DNA of 64,000 bases, from assembly GCA_910588565.1 (NCBI GenBank), contig CAJUPF010000007.1, positions 7,695-71,694 of the forward strand, read 5' to 3'. The notes under the pieces are model-generated. The model did not search any database and was not told where the DNA came from. It saw only the letters and a program-made list of their open reading frames with translations. Below, one piece after another: positions 52,651 through 63,701 of the stretch. Each line of letters begins with the position of its first letter. Position 1 is the stretch's first letter. This DNA is from an uncultured Lachnospiraceae bacterium. Its GTDB lineage: Bacteria; Bacillota; Clostridia; Lachnospirales; Lachnospiraceae. The position numbers were made by a program, and so were the translations under genes.

Positions 52651-55600
52651 TTACTTTAGTCTGACCGTTACGGTTTTTGAATATGTCCCGTATACTTTCT
52701 TTTTCTTTACAAGCTTATAGGGACGTATTTTAATATATACCTTTTTCTTCGCATTTTTCACTTGAAGTACCAGTTTGGCCGAAGATGCTTTTTTCAGTGT
52801 TTTTACCGCTTTAAATTTCTTATTATTGGCGGACTGGTAAACCGTATATCCGGAAGCTCCTTTCACTTTTTTCCAGGACAGTTTCACTTTTTTGCCCTTC
52901 ATGCTGACTGCCTTTAAAACAGGCCGTTTCAGTACATACAATTCTGCATATTTGCGGCTGAGCCTGCTGTTATAAGACGCGCTGCTGCCCTGTACCAGAA
53001 TTTTATAATAGTATTTCTTCCCTGGCTTCACTTTTTTATCCGTGTACTTCCGTTTGGAAGCGGATACGGCTGCAATCTTTTTGTATCCGCTGCCCGCCTT
53101 TCCGGAACGGTATATCACATAGCCTTTTGCGCCGCTGACTGCTCCCCAGCTGATAACCGCGCTGGCATTTTTCGCATTCTGCACTGCTTTTATTGTCTTA
53201 ATCTCAGACATCTGCTGCGGCTTGCCACTCCCCTGCGCAGAATCAGAATCCCCGTTTTGATCCTGATCCGGATTCGCCCCAGGCTCCGGGGACGGCGCTT
53301 TTTTCTCCTGCAGTCCTTCTACTGCTGCCGTAAGCTGCGCCATTGCCTTTGTGAGCTCCTCTGTTCCTGGATTTCCTTTCAGCAGTTCTTCTGCCGCCTG
53401 TATTGCCGCCTGCAGCGCTTCATAGCTTTCTTCTGTATAGTTGCCTTTTTCAATTGTTTTTGCATCGGCTATTTTTTCCGCCAGCTGTGTTCTGGCTGCT
53501 TCCACTTCCGGATTTGGCTCCGGGGAAGGTGTTTTCTCCCGAAGTCCTTCTATCGCTGCCGCAAGCTTCGCCGCCGCCTCTTCAAGCTCCTTTATTCCCG
53601 GACTTCCTTTCAGCAATGCTTCTGCCGCCTGTATTGCCTTTTGCAATGTTTCATAGCTTTCATCCGTATAATTTCCTTTTTCAATGGCTTTTGCCGCAGT
53701 CATTTTTTCTGTCAGCTGCGTTTTGGCCGCTTCTGTTTCCGGATCAGGAGCTGGGGACGGCACCTCTTCCTCCTGCAGACCTTCTATCGCTGCCGCAATC
53801 CGCGCAATCGCTTCTTCGAGATCCTCTGTATTCGGATTTTTGTTCAAAAGTTCCTCTGCCGCCTGTATTGCCGCCTGCAGCGCTTCATAGCTCTCCTTGG
53901 TATAATTCCCCTTTTCAATCGCTCTTGCCGCTTTCACCTGCTCTGCATAAGGACGGAGTTCCTCAATCCTTTGAATTTCTTTTTCTGTCAGCGCTGTATC
54001 ATAAACCGTATAATCCGACAGCAGACCCTGATAGTATTCTCCTGCTCCCCAATTTGCCCTTCCAATCTGAAAAATACTGTGTTCCTGCAGAATCGATTTT
54101 AACGGAGCGTTATTTTGAGCCATGGTTCTAAATATTCCGTCTATATACAGTTTTGTGGATGTAGCGTCCATAACAACGACAACATGTTTCCACACGTCCG
54201 TTCCATCCGAAGCCGCCGTCGGATTTCCTTCCCGCCCATTCCGGAAACGTTCTGCTTTTATCTGATCTGTTCCGTCGCTGACTGCAAGATAATTCTCCTG
54301 CTGATATACCTGCGCCTGGCTGTTTGGAGCAGCATAAAATGCCCAATTTTCTTCCCTACGCTCTACTTTGCTGTAATAGGAAACTGTCAATTCTTCAACA
54401 TCCGTCAACAGGCTTTCGCCATCTGCAGCCTTCACCTTTAGATAACTGCTGCCATCCAGGGAAAGTACGCTCCCACGCTGTGCGTCTTTGGCAAAGGTAA
54501 GCGTACCCACCGGGGACGCCACTGCATTTTGCCCATTCAGTCCCGCATCCGCGTTTTCCAGACTAAACTCTGCAATCTTACCGACTTTCAGACGCCTAAA
54601 CTCCGCCGTAAAAATCTGATCCTCATGAATATCCGTATCGAAACGCTGTGCCTGTGTTTTTCCATCGCTCCACCGTACAAATTCATAGCCTTCCTTCGCT
54701 TCTGCGGTTACTGCTTCTGTACTTCCGTTGGATTTTACCGCCTGCACCGCTTTCCCGGTTATGCTTCCGCCCCGTCCGGCTATATAGCTGACCTGATAAC
54801 TGCTTTCCAGTTCCTCGCCTCTTTCAAGTTTTGCCACGTCTTCTTCCGTCAGCGCATAATTGTAAATTGAATACTCATCCAAAAGCCCTTTGTAATATTC
54901 ACCGCTTCCCCAATTTGCCTTTCCAATCTGCAAAATGCTGTTTTCCTGCAGGATATTTGTCACCGGGACATTATTTTCTGCCAGATCTTTGAGCTCACCG
55001 TTTACATACAATTTCGTGGACTCAGAATCTGCCACAACAACAATATGCTTCCACACATCCATTCCATCCGAAGCCGCCGTCGGATTTCCTTCTCTGCCGT
55101 TCCAGAAACGCTCTGCTTCTATCCTGTCCGTCCTGTCGCTTACCGCAAGGTAATTCTCCTTCATGTATTTCTGTTCCTTGCTGTTTTTAGCTGCGTAAAA
55201 TGCCCAGTTTGCTTCTGTACGCCCTGCTTTGCTGTAGAAGGATACGGTAAACTCATCCTGTCCGGTTAAAACGCCTGTACCGTCCGCTTTGACAACATTC
55301 AGATAACAGCTTCCGGTTCCATCCAGGGAAAGTACGGCTCCTCTTTCCTGATCTTCCACCAAAACGGTATCCGCCAGATGTTCCGCTGTTCCAACCAGCT
55401 CTGCTTTCGCGCCGTTTCCGGACAGTCCTGTGTCGGCATCGTCAAATGTAAAGCTTCCGATGCACCGCTTGCTCCGGGGGACAAATTCTGCTGTAATTGT
55501 CTTTGCTTCGGTAATATTGGTATCTTTTCTGGATGCCGTTTTTATACCGTCGCTCCATTTGCTGAACCGGTATTGTGAATTTCCGACTGCCGTAACCCGT

Positions 55601-58600
55601 TCGGCATCCTGTTCCCGTTCCACAAGCTGTTCGGACATTCCACGGATGCTTCCGCCTTCCTGGGCTTTATAAGTCACCTGAAACTTCTCACTTGGCCGAA
55701 ATTGCGCTGTAATGGTTGTAGATTCCAATACATTATAATCGTAACGCTCCGGATCTTTTTTGCCGTCGCTCCATTGCACAAAGACATTTCCCTCATTCGG
55801 AACTGCCCTGACTGGCTCTGTGCTTCCGCTCTTAGAAACAGTTTGGACTGCCTTTCCTTCAATCGTTCCATTTCCGGATGTATCGTAAGTCACCGTTACA
55901 CGTTCTATTTTCTTAAACTGTGCGGTAATTGTCCGTGAAGACTGTACATTTTTATCACTTCTGGCCGGATCATAGCTTCCATCGCTCCATTTCCAGAATT
56001 TATAGCCCTCTGCGGCCACTGCGGTAACCTCATCTGTATCCGCTCCCCAAAGAACTGCCTGGACAGTTTTTCCCTGGATGCTTCCGCCCTCAGCCGCCGC
56101 ATAGGTGATAACAGAAAGTCCGTCTGAACCATCCGTTAAGTTTGCAATTTCCTCTTCTGACAATGCATAATTATAAATACTGTATTCATCCAGCAGTCCT
56201 TTGTAATATTGTCCGGCTCCCTTATTCGCCTTACCAATCTGAAGAATCCCGCTATTTCCGAGAACCGCATGGACGGCTTGCGTATTTGCTGTTGTCTGTG
56301 AAAGAATCCCATTGATATAAACCTTTATCGTATCCGCCCCATAGACAACGGCAACATGTTTCCAGCCGCCCTCATCCGCCACGGCGCCAGCCGATTCATT
56401 GAGCCCCTGATTATGGAGTTCCGCACGGACTCCGGCGCTGCTGTCTGAAATTCCCAGATATACTGGAGAAGCTCCCTGCGTCTTATCATCCGGCGCTGCG
56501 TAGAAACTCCAGTTTGCATCGCCTCCATCTGTCTTGCTGTAATAAGCGATGGTCAGTTCATCAAGATCCTTTAGAAGGCTGCTTCCGTTTAAGGAAACCG
56601 CTTTCAGCCATCCTGTCCCGCTGCCATCCAGGGAAAGCGCCTGATTTTTCACACCCTCTGTAAAAGTAAGACTGCCCTGTCCGTCCGCTTTTGCACCGCT
56701 TCCCTGCAGGCCGTCTGTTTCGTTGTCAAAGGAAAAATAAGCAATTCTTCCTTTTCCCACAGCCCGGATCTCTTCTTCCGTCATCGCATAATTGTAGATA
56801 CAGAACTCATCCAGCAGCCCCTGATAATATTCTGCCGCTCCATTGCCCGATCTTCCAATCCACAGTGTGCTGCCGCTTCCCAGGATTTCGGACAGACTGC
56901 CCGTATTCTTTACAGACGTTTTTCGTACCCCGTCTACATAAATACTTACCGTATCTGAATCCAGTACAACCGCCACATGCTTCCATTCCCCGGAAGAGGC
57001 CGTATCTGCTGCATTTCCGCTTCCATTTAATTTGCGGAAAGCTGTAATGTTATCGCTTCCGTCAGAAATTCCGATATAAGAATTCGCCTTCTTTGCCGTT
57101 CCATACAGCGCCCAGTTCAACCCGCTGCGCCCGGCTTTGCTGTAATACGTCATGGTTACAGCTTCCAGATCGTCTAACAGGCTTTCTTCGTCTTCTCCGA
57201 CTGCCTGAATAAACTGGCCGTTTCCATTCAGGGCAAGCGCTTTGCCCCTGACCGCATCTTCTGTAAAAGACGGATTGCCGGATAGTATTCCCTTTGCGCC
57301 CTTTCCTGACAGTCCTTTTGTTTCATCATCAAAGCTAAAATAAGCAATCTGTTCTTTCTTTCTGAATTTCGCCCGATAATACTGATCCGCCGTAACACGG
57401 CTCTCTTTCCTGCGCTCTGTCTTTTGGCCGTCGCTCCAGCCTGCAAACTCATATCCTTTTAGAGGGACGGCTGTCACTTCGCTGCCGTCCGCGCCTGTTT
57501 CTATCTGCTGTACGGAGCTGCCTTTGATTTTTCCTCCTTTCCCTGCTTCATAAGAAACAATATGCGTTTCCTTTTCTTCAATTTCCGGCTGCTCCAGGCT
57601 TAATACCTGCTCTTCCGTCATGGCATAATTGTAAACAGTATACTCGTCCAGCAGTCCCTGGTAATATTCTCCGCTCCCCCAATTTGCCTTTCCAATCAGG
57701 AAAATGCTGTTTTCACCCAAAATCTGTTTTAAGCTTTCCGCATTGGAGGCTCTGTTTTGAAATATGCCGTTTACATATATTCTAATTGTTTCTGCCTGGA
57801 ATACGGCCACCACATGCTTCCAATCGCCGCTGCTGCCTGCCGTCCCTGTCGCTTTCCGTCCATTGTTATGCCGCTCCACCGTAAGGTTCGCCGTATTATC
57901 AATAATACCCAGATACGTAGGATTTCCTCCCTGCGTATTTGCATTCGGCGCCGCATAAAACGGCCAGTTCGCTCCGTTCCTTCCAGGCTTGCTGTAATAA
58001 GAAACTGTCAACTCCTCCGCGCCGGTTAACAGGCTGCTGCCGTCCACCGCCGTTACTTCCAGATAACCGCCGCCGCTTCCGTCAAAGGAAAGCACCGTTC
58101 CCCTGGCCGCATCTTCCACAAAAGAAACCGTTCCTTTCACGGCTGCTTTCGCGCCGCTGCCTGCCAGTCCGTCCGTTTTATTATCAAAACGAAAAGAAGC
58201 GATTTTTTCTTTTACAGCCTTTACAGTATGTTCCCGGACAGCTTCCGCATCCCATGCGTAATTATAAACAGCCAGATCATCCAATACCGCTGTCAGATAT
58301 GTCTGTTCTCCTGCATCGTTCCATCCTGTCCCAATCCGGCAGCCGTTCTCCGAAGGCCTGTTCCGGTTTTTATCGCCCCGCAGCAGCGCAAGGCTTTCTC
58401 CGTTCCGATAAACGGTCGGCCGGCCGTTTTCCAGCGTTACGGTAATCTGTACCCAGTCTCCCGCCGGAAAAGCTTCCTCTGCGGACAACGCTGTATAGTA
58501 TGGCTTCGCGCCGGTCTCTCCCCGTGCAATATAAGTAATCCGAAGCGCTCGCTTTCCGCTTCCGTCATCTGCCGCGGCGGATACTTCCAGGCTGCTTTCC

Positions 58601-61600
58601 GTATCGTCCGGCGCAAATGTGAGAACTCCCTGTTCTTCTGTTATGCCGCCTGCCTGAGCATTCAGCCAGAAGGAAACTGTCATGGAATCCTTCACAAGCG
58701 CATTCCCCTGTTCTGTGACAATACTGCTTTTGCTGCCTGATTTATTCAGACGAATCGCCTTTCCCGCGTTTCCATATCCGGTCGGATACGAAACCCTGCC
58801 GTCCTCCTGATGCACAAAAGAAGCCTGCCTGTTGTATCCGGAACCATCTTTTAAATTCTCCTTTTCAAAACTCAGGAAATATTCCAGCTTCTTTTCTTCA
58901 GACGTTTCCACATACTGTTCTGTTTCCTCTCCCGCAAAACGGCGTTTCACCCGATCACTGTCCAGTACGCAGTCGAATACCTTGAAAGATTTTACAGTTC
59001 CGGTAAATGCCGGATCATGGGGATACAGAGATTTTCCGATAAATCCGCAAACTCCGCCTGTCGCCCCGTTTTTCAGGATATCCCGTATCGAATATCCGGT
59101 GGATTTTCGGGCAATTTCTTCTCCATCCAGATACAGGCATATCATTCCCTGATCAAAGGTCAGGGTTAACGTATGGTACCCTTTGGAAAGAGCGGCTGTC
59201 CCCTCTGTTACACGATATTCGGACGTCTTATCTTTTACTGCCGCCAGCATGTTCCCATTGGGGTCCATTGGATTCACAAACAGATAGTTTGCCCCGTCCA
59301 CAATGTTTCCTATCGTATAGAGCCAGTGATTTGCTTTTGTCGTCGTTTCAAAAACAGTCTCAATGGAAAATGTCTCATCTTCTCCAAGCAGGCCTTCCGG
59401 AAGCTCCACATATTTGCCGGCATCCCCGGTAAATTTCATTCCTTCCGATGTCCCGTCACTGCCAAAATCTTCGCTTGTCATATTTACTAGCTTTGCGTCC
59501 AGCCTTCCGGATAAGGAAGCTCTGTTTTTCAATACGCCGTCCGGCGTATATGCCATTTCATAATCCGCCGTCAGTCCTCTGGACGCTGTGATTTTGATCT
59601 GTTCAAACTTAGCGGAAACAGAAATACTGTTTGTTACATTTATATCCGTCCGTTCAGCCGTTTTGTTTCCATCACTCCAGGAAACAAACCGATAGCCTTC
59701 TTTCGCTTCCGCAGTGACTTTGCTTCCGCTTTCTCCTGATACAACACTCTGGGAAGTTTCCCCTGTAATGCTTCCCCCTGTTTCTGCGGTATACGTAAGG
59801 GTCAGTTCTCTTTTCTCTGTCCCTGCCGCTTCTTCATCTGTCATTGCATAATTATAAATACTTACATTATCATAATATCCTGCAAAATATTCATCCGCTC
59901 CAAAGAAGGATTTTCCGAGATACGCCTTTATCTGCGTACCCAGATCACTGATATTCAAATCTCCGCCTGTCTTTTCTTCCAGAAGCGTTCCGTCCAGATA
60001 CAGACGCATACCTGTTTCATCCAGCACAACTGTAACCGTAACCCAGGTATCTTTTATAGTTCGGTTTGCGGGAGAAGTCATGCCAAATTCATTCTGCCAG
60101 GAACCTACCGTAATCGCACTTCGGATCGAATCCTGATTTGTCTTCAGCATATAATACATCTGGTCATTCTGGCCAACTCCCATAACCCAATAATTTTTAC
60201 GGGAATCTGCCTTGACAGGCTTTACATCCATGCGAATCGTCACTGCCTGCTGATTATCCAGCAATCCCTGCGGCAGCTCTGCATAAGTATCGCTGCTTCC
60301 ATCCAGATACAGTACTGTGGAATTTCTCTCTGTATCCGTCTGCAGTCTGGCTGCCCCAAATAACTCCAGATATCTTCCGTTGCCTGTCACATCACGCACT
60401 GTGTTCCCGGCGGATTCTTCAAAATCATAGCTGGCAATTGCAGAATGTTCCGCCGCTTTTCTTTCAAACCTTGCATACAGGGTCAAATCTTTTGTCAGGT
60501 ATTTATCCTGACGAACCAGACTGACGTTTCCGTCGCTCCAGCCCACAAACGTATAGCCGTCATACGGAGACAGAGTAATGGGAGATGTATGCCCCGCATA
60601 TTTCACCGTCTGCGTCGTTTCTCCTCTGACACTGGCTCCGTCGCCAATGATATAGGTAACCGTCACATCCTCGCCGCTGTCGTCAATCTGATCTCCTGGC
60701 ATCGCGTAATTATATACTTTTATATTATCAAATGAGCCTTGGAACCATGAATCCCAAAGCCAGAACGATTTGCCAAGGTAAAAGCGCAGATCGCTGCCGC
60801 AGTCTGAAAGCTTCAAAGAAACATCCCCGGCTCCTGCAAACACATCATTCACATAAAGGGTTACTTTATTTTTCTCATAGACCGCCTTTACATTCATCCA
60901 TTTTCCTGCGCAGTCTTCCATAGCCCCGTTGGCTCCCTGCTCCGCCCCGTTACTGTGCTTTGTGGTTCTTAACACAAGCTGTTCCCGCAATGTCTTTAAA
61001 TAGCTGTAATTCGTAGTGTCCGTCCCGATTCCATATGTATAGAAATTTCCTTCTACCGTATCCGGTTTCACATCGAAGGATATGGTAAATTCATCACAGC
61101 CATTCAAAAGCCCCCGCGGCAGTTCGGCATAAGTATTAATGCTTCCGTCAAGCGTCAGTACTTTGGATTGTTTCCCGCTATCTTCCGTAACAGCCGCGTT
61201 CCGGTAATAGCGCGCGTGGTTCTGATGTCCTGAACTGTCCGGTATCCGGCCAAAGGACGCCGTTTCAAAATCATATTCCGCCAGTAAGCCCTGCAGATTC
61301 CGGAACGCATTGACATAATTCTGCGCGGCCTGCAATTGTTCCGACGCCGAAGCCTTCAGGAATGCTTCCTCACAAGATTGATAGCGCACATTTGAACTCT
61401 CTGTATATTCCGCTGTTTGGGGATAATATTTCTTACTGTACCAATCATGAAGCTCCTCTATGCTGCCGTATGGTTTTACCATAATATCTGTAACAGAAGC
61501 CAGCCCATTCTTTTGCATCGTCAGATAAATATGCTGTTCTTTTCCGCATTCACTGCTGACTGGCTTGATTGTCAGCGTACCGTTCGCACTGTCCGCCCTG

Positions 61601-63561
61601 CAGTTGTTCAAAGCGCTGTCCGCATAAAATACCGAGCCGCCCTCGCTGGAACGGATCTTAAATTCCGTATTTTTTCCTGCCGGAACCAGATACACAAGCT
61701 TTCCTTCTTCCGTATCCCGCACACATTCCGTATTGCAGGTAACAACTGCCTGTGGCGCTTCCTCTGAATCAAAATCCACATAGTCAAGATCTATACAGGC
61801 GGCGTCTCCAAGCGCTTTAAAATAGATAAAACTGCCGCTTCCATACGAGCTGCCCGCCGTATTGCAGGTAACCGTTATCCATTCTCCTTTGGTATCCGGG
61901 ATCTGAAAAACAGCTTTTGGCGCATTGGTCTTCCGATCTCTTCTCACCTCAATCTTTGCCGCACCGTCCGAGCGGACCCTAAGCCCCATGCCGCCTTCTT
62001 TCGGCCAGCCAAAGCTGCAGACAACCTCAGCTCCGGGAGCCATCTGTACATAATTGATATCCCCTTCTGTTTTGATCTGGGGATGGCCGCTGATATCTCC
62101 GGTAAAATTCTCGATTTCCTTCCGATATGTACTCTCTGCATACCATGTTCCCTTTGTATAATTATCCTTTGCCTCACTTGGCGTATACAACAGGGTCGCA
62201 GCCAGAGGAAAATCATCCGAACTAATTGCTTCCGGCATATACCGCTCATAAGCTCTGGCAATATCCTTATATTTATCCTCTGTCATATCCTGATTCTCAA
62301 TATAACGGTAATAATTATATAAAATGCCAAGACAGGGATTGATCCTTCCTCTCCAGGAAGCCTCGCTAGGCTCCCGGTACCAGCCTCTGCTCGAATCCGC
62401 GGTAATCCACTCGTCGTCATAGCCCAGATTATACCGCAGCGCCGTAGTCACGCCTTTTAACAGCCGGTCATCCAGGAAATTAAAAGGATTTACCGCATTT
62501 TTTCCATTCGATATTTCTCCTGTTTCGGGATCTACCAGCGTCCCCTGCACATAAATAGACTGCGCCAGTGTACTCAGGCCGCTTGCCGTAGCCCAGGCAT
62601 GTCCCTGATCTCTGCCGGATTCAATCAGCTGGACTGTCTGGCGTTCTTTGGGAATTGCTTCCCCGCTTTCTTCATTCACTGTCATCAGACGGCACTGGTA
62701 TTTGATGGAACCATTGTTGCCGCCTGTCATCCCATACCGATTGACCGTAGTCTGCTCCACGCCGACCGCATAGAGTTCAAAATTGTCCTGGAAAACCCCA
62801 GTAGCCAAAATACCCATATTCGCAAAGCTCTGCTGGTTCATCCAAAACCAGGCAGTATAGCGGCTGGGTCCCAAAGCACAGTTTAAAAACCGGTTAAAGT
62901 TATCCGTATCGTCTTCTGTCCAGCGGCAATCCTCCGTTTCACAATCAGAATAGCGCATAATTTCCGCTGCAAATGCCAGCTGGTATGCTGTAATTCCCCA
63001 GCGGAAATCTTTTTCCGGCGTAATCGCCTGAATTCTGGACCAGCAGCGGATAATATTCATACAATTCCTGCGGTAAATATCATTTCCGGTAATGTACCAC
63101 ATCACTGCCTGGCTGACGGCTGTCGACGCGTCTTTATTCCCACGGATGGTGACATACTCTTTTCGTTTGCTGTCCGTCCATACATTCGGCACCCAGACAA
63201 AATCATCGTTCCATTCATAGTAAATCCTGGGATTGACATTGCACTTATTGCTGCCGGCATAGGCATAAAAAGCAGAGGTCCAGGGTTCATCCCCCGCCCT
63301 CACATGATCCCGCATATTGTCCAGTTCCGTTTTTGTCATCCCGACGCCCGGATGGGTAATCGTAACCGTTACTTCTTCCCCTTTGGAGTTTGTTACGGTT
63401 CCTTTTACACGGGTCTCTTTTACCTGGGGTTTATAATCCGTAACCTGCGGCGGCGCTGCCGCATCTGTCCTGACAGAAGCCAGAAACAATACTGCCGTAA
63501 AAAACAGGCATCCCAGAAACAGCCCCGCTCCCTTGGCACATTTTTTTAACAAACCACTCAT
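52651..63561 (-). CDS. Giant secreted multidomain protein: alginate-lyase-like head, LamG and FIVAR repeats
   Basis: 3636 residues. A signal peptide (1-35) is followed by an alpha/alpha-barrel lyase-like domain (about 60-470). The motifs THPGVGMTKTELDNMRDHVR, GDEPWTSAFYAYAG and NQQSFANMGILATGVF recall the alginate lyase superfamily. Nine LamG-like domains follow (each ending like YYKGLLDEYSIYNYALTEEE; starts near 759, 1042, 1329, 1558, 1787, 2072, 2272, 2700, 2994). Seven InlB-type repeats (GYEFVRWSDGKT...) are interspersed, three of them in tandem near 2480-2690. Three FIVAR units (AIEKGNYT-ESYEALQ; about 3200-3420) and two fibronectin-like domains end it. There is no LPXTG. AAAGGA lies 9 nt before the ATG at 63561. 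A role in glycan binding and cleavage is inferred. Confidence 0.9.
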   Translation of the reverse strand: MSGLLKKCAKGAGLFLGCLFFTAVLFLASVRTDAAAPPQVTDYKPQVKETRVKGTVTNSKGEEVTVTITHPGVGMTKTELDNMRDHVRAGDEPWTSAFYAYAGSNKCNVNPRIYYEWNDDFVWVPNVWTDSKRKEYVTIRGNKDASTAVSQAVMWYITGNDIYRRNCMNIIRCWSRIQAITPEKDFRWGITAYQLAFAAEIMRYSDCETEDCRWTEDDTDNFNRFLNCALGPSRYTAWFWMNQQSFANMGILATGVFQDNFELYAVGVEQTTVNRYGMTGGNNGSIKYQCRLMTVNEESGEAIPKERQTVQLIESGRDQGHAWATASGLSTLAQSIYVQGTLVDPETGEISNGKNAVNPFNFLDDRLLKGVTTALRYNLGYDDEWITADSSRGWYREPSEASWRGRINPCLGILYNYYRYIENQDMTEDKYKDIARAYERYMPEAISSDDFPLAATLLYTPSEAKDNYTKGTWYAESTYRKEIENFTGDISGHPQIKTEGDINYVQMAPGAEVVCSFGWPKEGGMGLRVRSDGAAKIEVRRDRKTNAPKAVFQIPDTKGEWITVTCNTAGSSYGSGSFIYFKALGDAACIDLDYVDFDSEEAPQAVVTCNTECVRDTEEGKLVYLVPAGKNTEFKIRSSEGGSVFYADSALNNCRADSANGTLTIKPVSSECGKEQHIYLTMQKNGLASVTDIMVKPYGSIEELHDWYSKKYYPQTAEYTESSNVRYQSCEEAFLKASASEQLQAAQNYVNAFRNLQGLLAEYDFETASFGRIPDSSGHQNHARYYRNAAVTEDSGKQSKVLTLDGSINTYAELPRGLLNGCDEFTISFDVKPDTVEGNFYTYGIGTDTTNYSYLKTLREQLVLRTTKHSNGAEQGANGAMEDCAGKWMNVKAVYEKNKVTLYVNDVFAGAGDVSLKLSDCGSDLRFYLGKSFWLWDSWFQGSFDNIKVYNYAMPGDQIDDSGEDVTVTYIIGDGASVRGETTQTVKYAGHTSPITLSPYDGYTFVGWSDGNVSLVRQDKYLTKDLTLYARFERKAAEHSAIASYDFEESAGNTVRDVTGNGRYLELFGAARLQTDTERNSTVLYLDGSSDTYAELPQGLLDNQQAVTIRMDVKPVKADSRKNYWVMGVGQNDQMYYMLKTNQDSIRSAITVGSWQNEFGMTSPANRTIKDTWVTVTVVLDETGMRLYLDGTLLEEKTGGDLNISDLGTQIKAYLGKSFFGADEYFAGYYDNVSIYNYAMTDEEAAGTEKRELTLTYTAETGGSITGETSQSVVSGESGSKVTAEAKEGYRFVSWSDGNKTAERTDINVTNSISVSAKFEQIKITASRGLTADYEMAYTPDGVLKNRASLSGRLDAKLVNMTSEDFGSDGTSEGMKFTGDAGKYVELPEGLLGEDETFSIETVFETTTKANHWLYTIGNIVDGANYLFVNPMDPNGNMLAAVKDKTSEYRVTEGTAALSKGYHTLTLTFDQGMICLYLDGEEIARKSTGYSIRDILKNGATGGVCGFIGKSLYPHDPAFTGTVKSFKVFDCVLDSDRVKRRFAGEETEQYVETSEEKKLEYFLSFEKENLKDGSGYNRQASFVHQEDGRVSYPTGYGNAGKAIRLNKSGSKSSIVTEQGNALVKDSMTVSFWLNAQAGGITEEQGVLTFAPDDTESSLEVSAAADDGSGKRALRITYIARGETGAKPYYTALSAEEAFPAGDWVQITVTLENGRPTVYRNGESLALLRGDKNRNRPSENGCRIGTGWNDAGEQTYLTAVLDDLAVYNYAWDAEAVREHTVKAVKEKIASFRFDNKTDGLAGSGAKAAVKGTVSFVEDAARGTVLSFDGSGGGYLEVTAVDGSSLLTGAEELTVSYYSKPGRNGANWPFYAAPNANTQGGNPTYLGIIDNTANLTVERHNNGRKATGTAGSSGDWKHVVAVFQAETIRIYVNGIFQNRASNAESLKQILGENSIFLIGKANWGSGEYYQGLLDEYTVYNYAMTEEQVLSLEQPEIEEKETHIVSYEAGKGGKIKGSSVQQIETGADGSEVTAVPLKGYEFAGWSDGQKTERRKESRVTADQYYRAKFRKKEQIAYFSFDDETKGLSGKGAKGILSGNPSFTEDAVRGKALALNGNGQFIQAVGEDEESLLDDLEAVTMTYYSKAGRSGLNWALYGTAKKANSYIGISDGSDNITAFRKLNGSGNAADTASSGEWKHVAVVLDSDTVSIYVDGVRKTSVKNTGSLSEILGSGSTLWIGRSGNGAAEYYQGLLDEFCIYNYAMTEEEIRAVGKGRIAYFSFDNETDGLQGSGAKADGQGSLTFTEGVKNQALSLDGSGTGWLKAVSLNGSSLLKDLDELTIAYYSKTDGGDANWSFYAAPDDKTQGASPVYLGISDSSAGVRAELHNQGLNESAGAVADEGGWKHVAVVYGADTIKVYINGILSQTTANTQAVHAVLGNSGILQIGKANKGAGQYYKGLLDEYSIYNYALSEEEIANLTDGSDGLSVITYAAAEGGSIQGKTVQAVLWGADTDEVTAVAAEGYKFWKWSDGSYDPARSDKNVQSSRTITAQFKKIERVTVTYDTSGNGTIEGKAVQTVSKSGSTEPVRAVPNEGNVFVQWSDGKKDPERYDYNVLESTTITAQFRPSEKFQVTYKAQEGGSIRGMSEQLVEREQDAERVTAVGNSQYRFSKWSDGIKTASRKDTNITEAKTITAEFVPRSKRCIGSFTFDDADTGLSGNGAKAELVGTAEHLADTVLVEDQERGAVLSLDGTGSCYLNVVKADGTGVLTGQDEFTVSFYSKAGRTEANWAFYAAKNSKEQKYMKENYLAVSDRTDRIEAERFWNGREGNPTAASDGMDVWKHIVVVADSESTKLYVNGELKDLAENNVPVTNILQENSILQIGKANWGSGEYYKGLLDEYSIYNYALTEEDVAKLERGEELESSYQVSYIAGRGGSITGKAVQAVKSNGSTEAVTAEAKEGYEFVRWSDGKTQAQRFDTDIHEDQIFTAEFRRLKVGKIAEFSLENADAGLNGQNAVASPVGTLTFAKDAQRGSVLSLDGSSYLKVKAADGESLLTDVEELTVSYYSKVERREENWAFYAAPNSQAQVYQQENYLAVSDGTDQIKAERFRNGREGNPTAASDGTDVWKHVVVVMDATSTKLYIDGIFRTMAQNNAPLKSILQEHSIFQIGRANWGAGEYYQGLLSDYTVYDTALTEKEIQRIEELRPYAEQVKAARAIEKGNYTKESYEALQAAIQAAEELLNKNPNTEDLEEAIARIAAAIEGLQEEEVPSPAPDPETEAAKTQLTEKMTAAKAIEKGNYTDESYETLQKAIQAAEALLKGSPGIKELEEAAAKLAAAIEGLREKTPSPEPNPEVEAARTQLAEKIADAKTIEKGNYTEESYEALQAAIQAAEELLKGNPGTEELTKAMAQLTAAVEGLQEKKAPSPEPGANPDQDQNGDSDSAQGSGKPQQMSEIKTIKAVQNAKNASAVISWGAVSGAKGYVIYRSGKAGSGYKKIAAVSASKRKYTDKKVKPGKKYYYKILVQGSSASYNSRLSRKYAELYVLKRPVLKAVSMKGKKVKLSWKKVKGASGYTVYQSANNKKFKAVKTLKKASSAKLVLQVKNAKKKVYIKIRPYKLVKKKKVYGTYSKTVTVRLK

Positions 63562-63701
63562 TCCTTCTCGTCCTTTCTTCTTTTACAAAAAAATGATCTC
63601 TATTCAATTATAAATTATTCAACCCGAAAATTGTTTTGAAAAAGGAGATAAAAATCAACAATTTCAGCATTTTTCCTTAATAACAAGAATTTCATAATAC
63701 T

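Noticed and set aside
53257..54131. Forward-strand open frames opposite the FIVAR region
   Set aside because: Mirror frames of repeated coding sequence; no ribosome site and composition follows the repeats.
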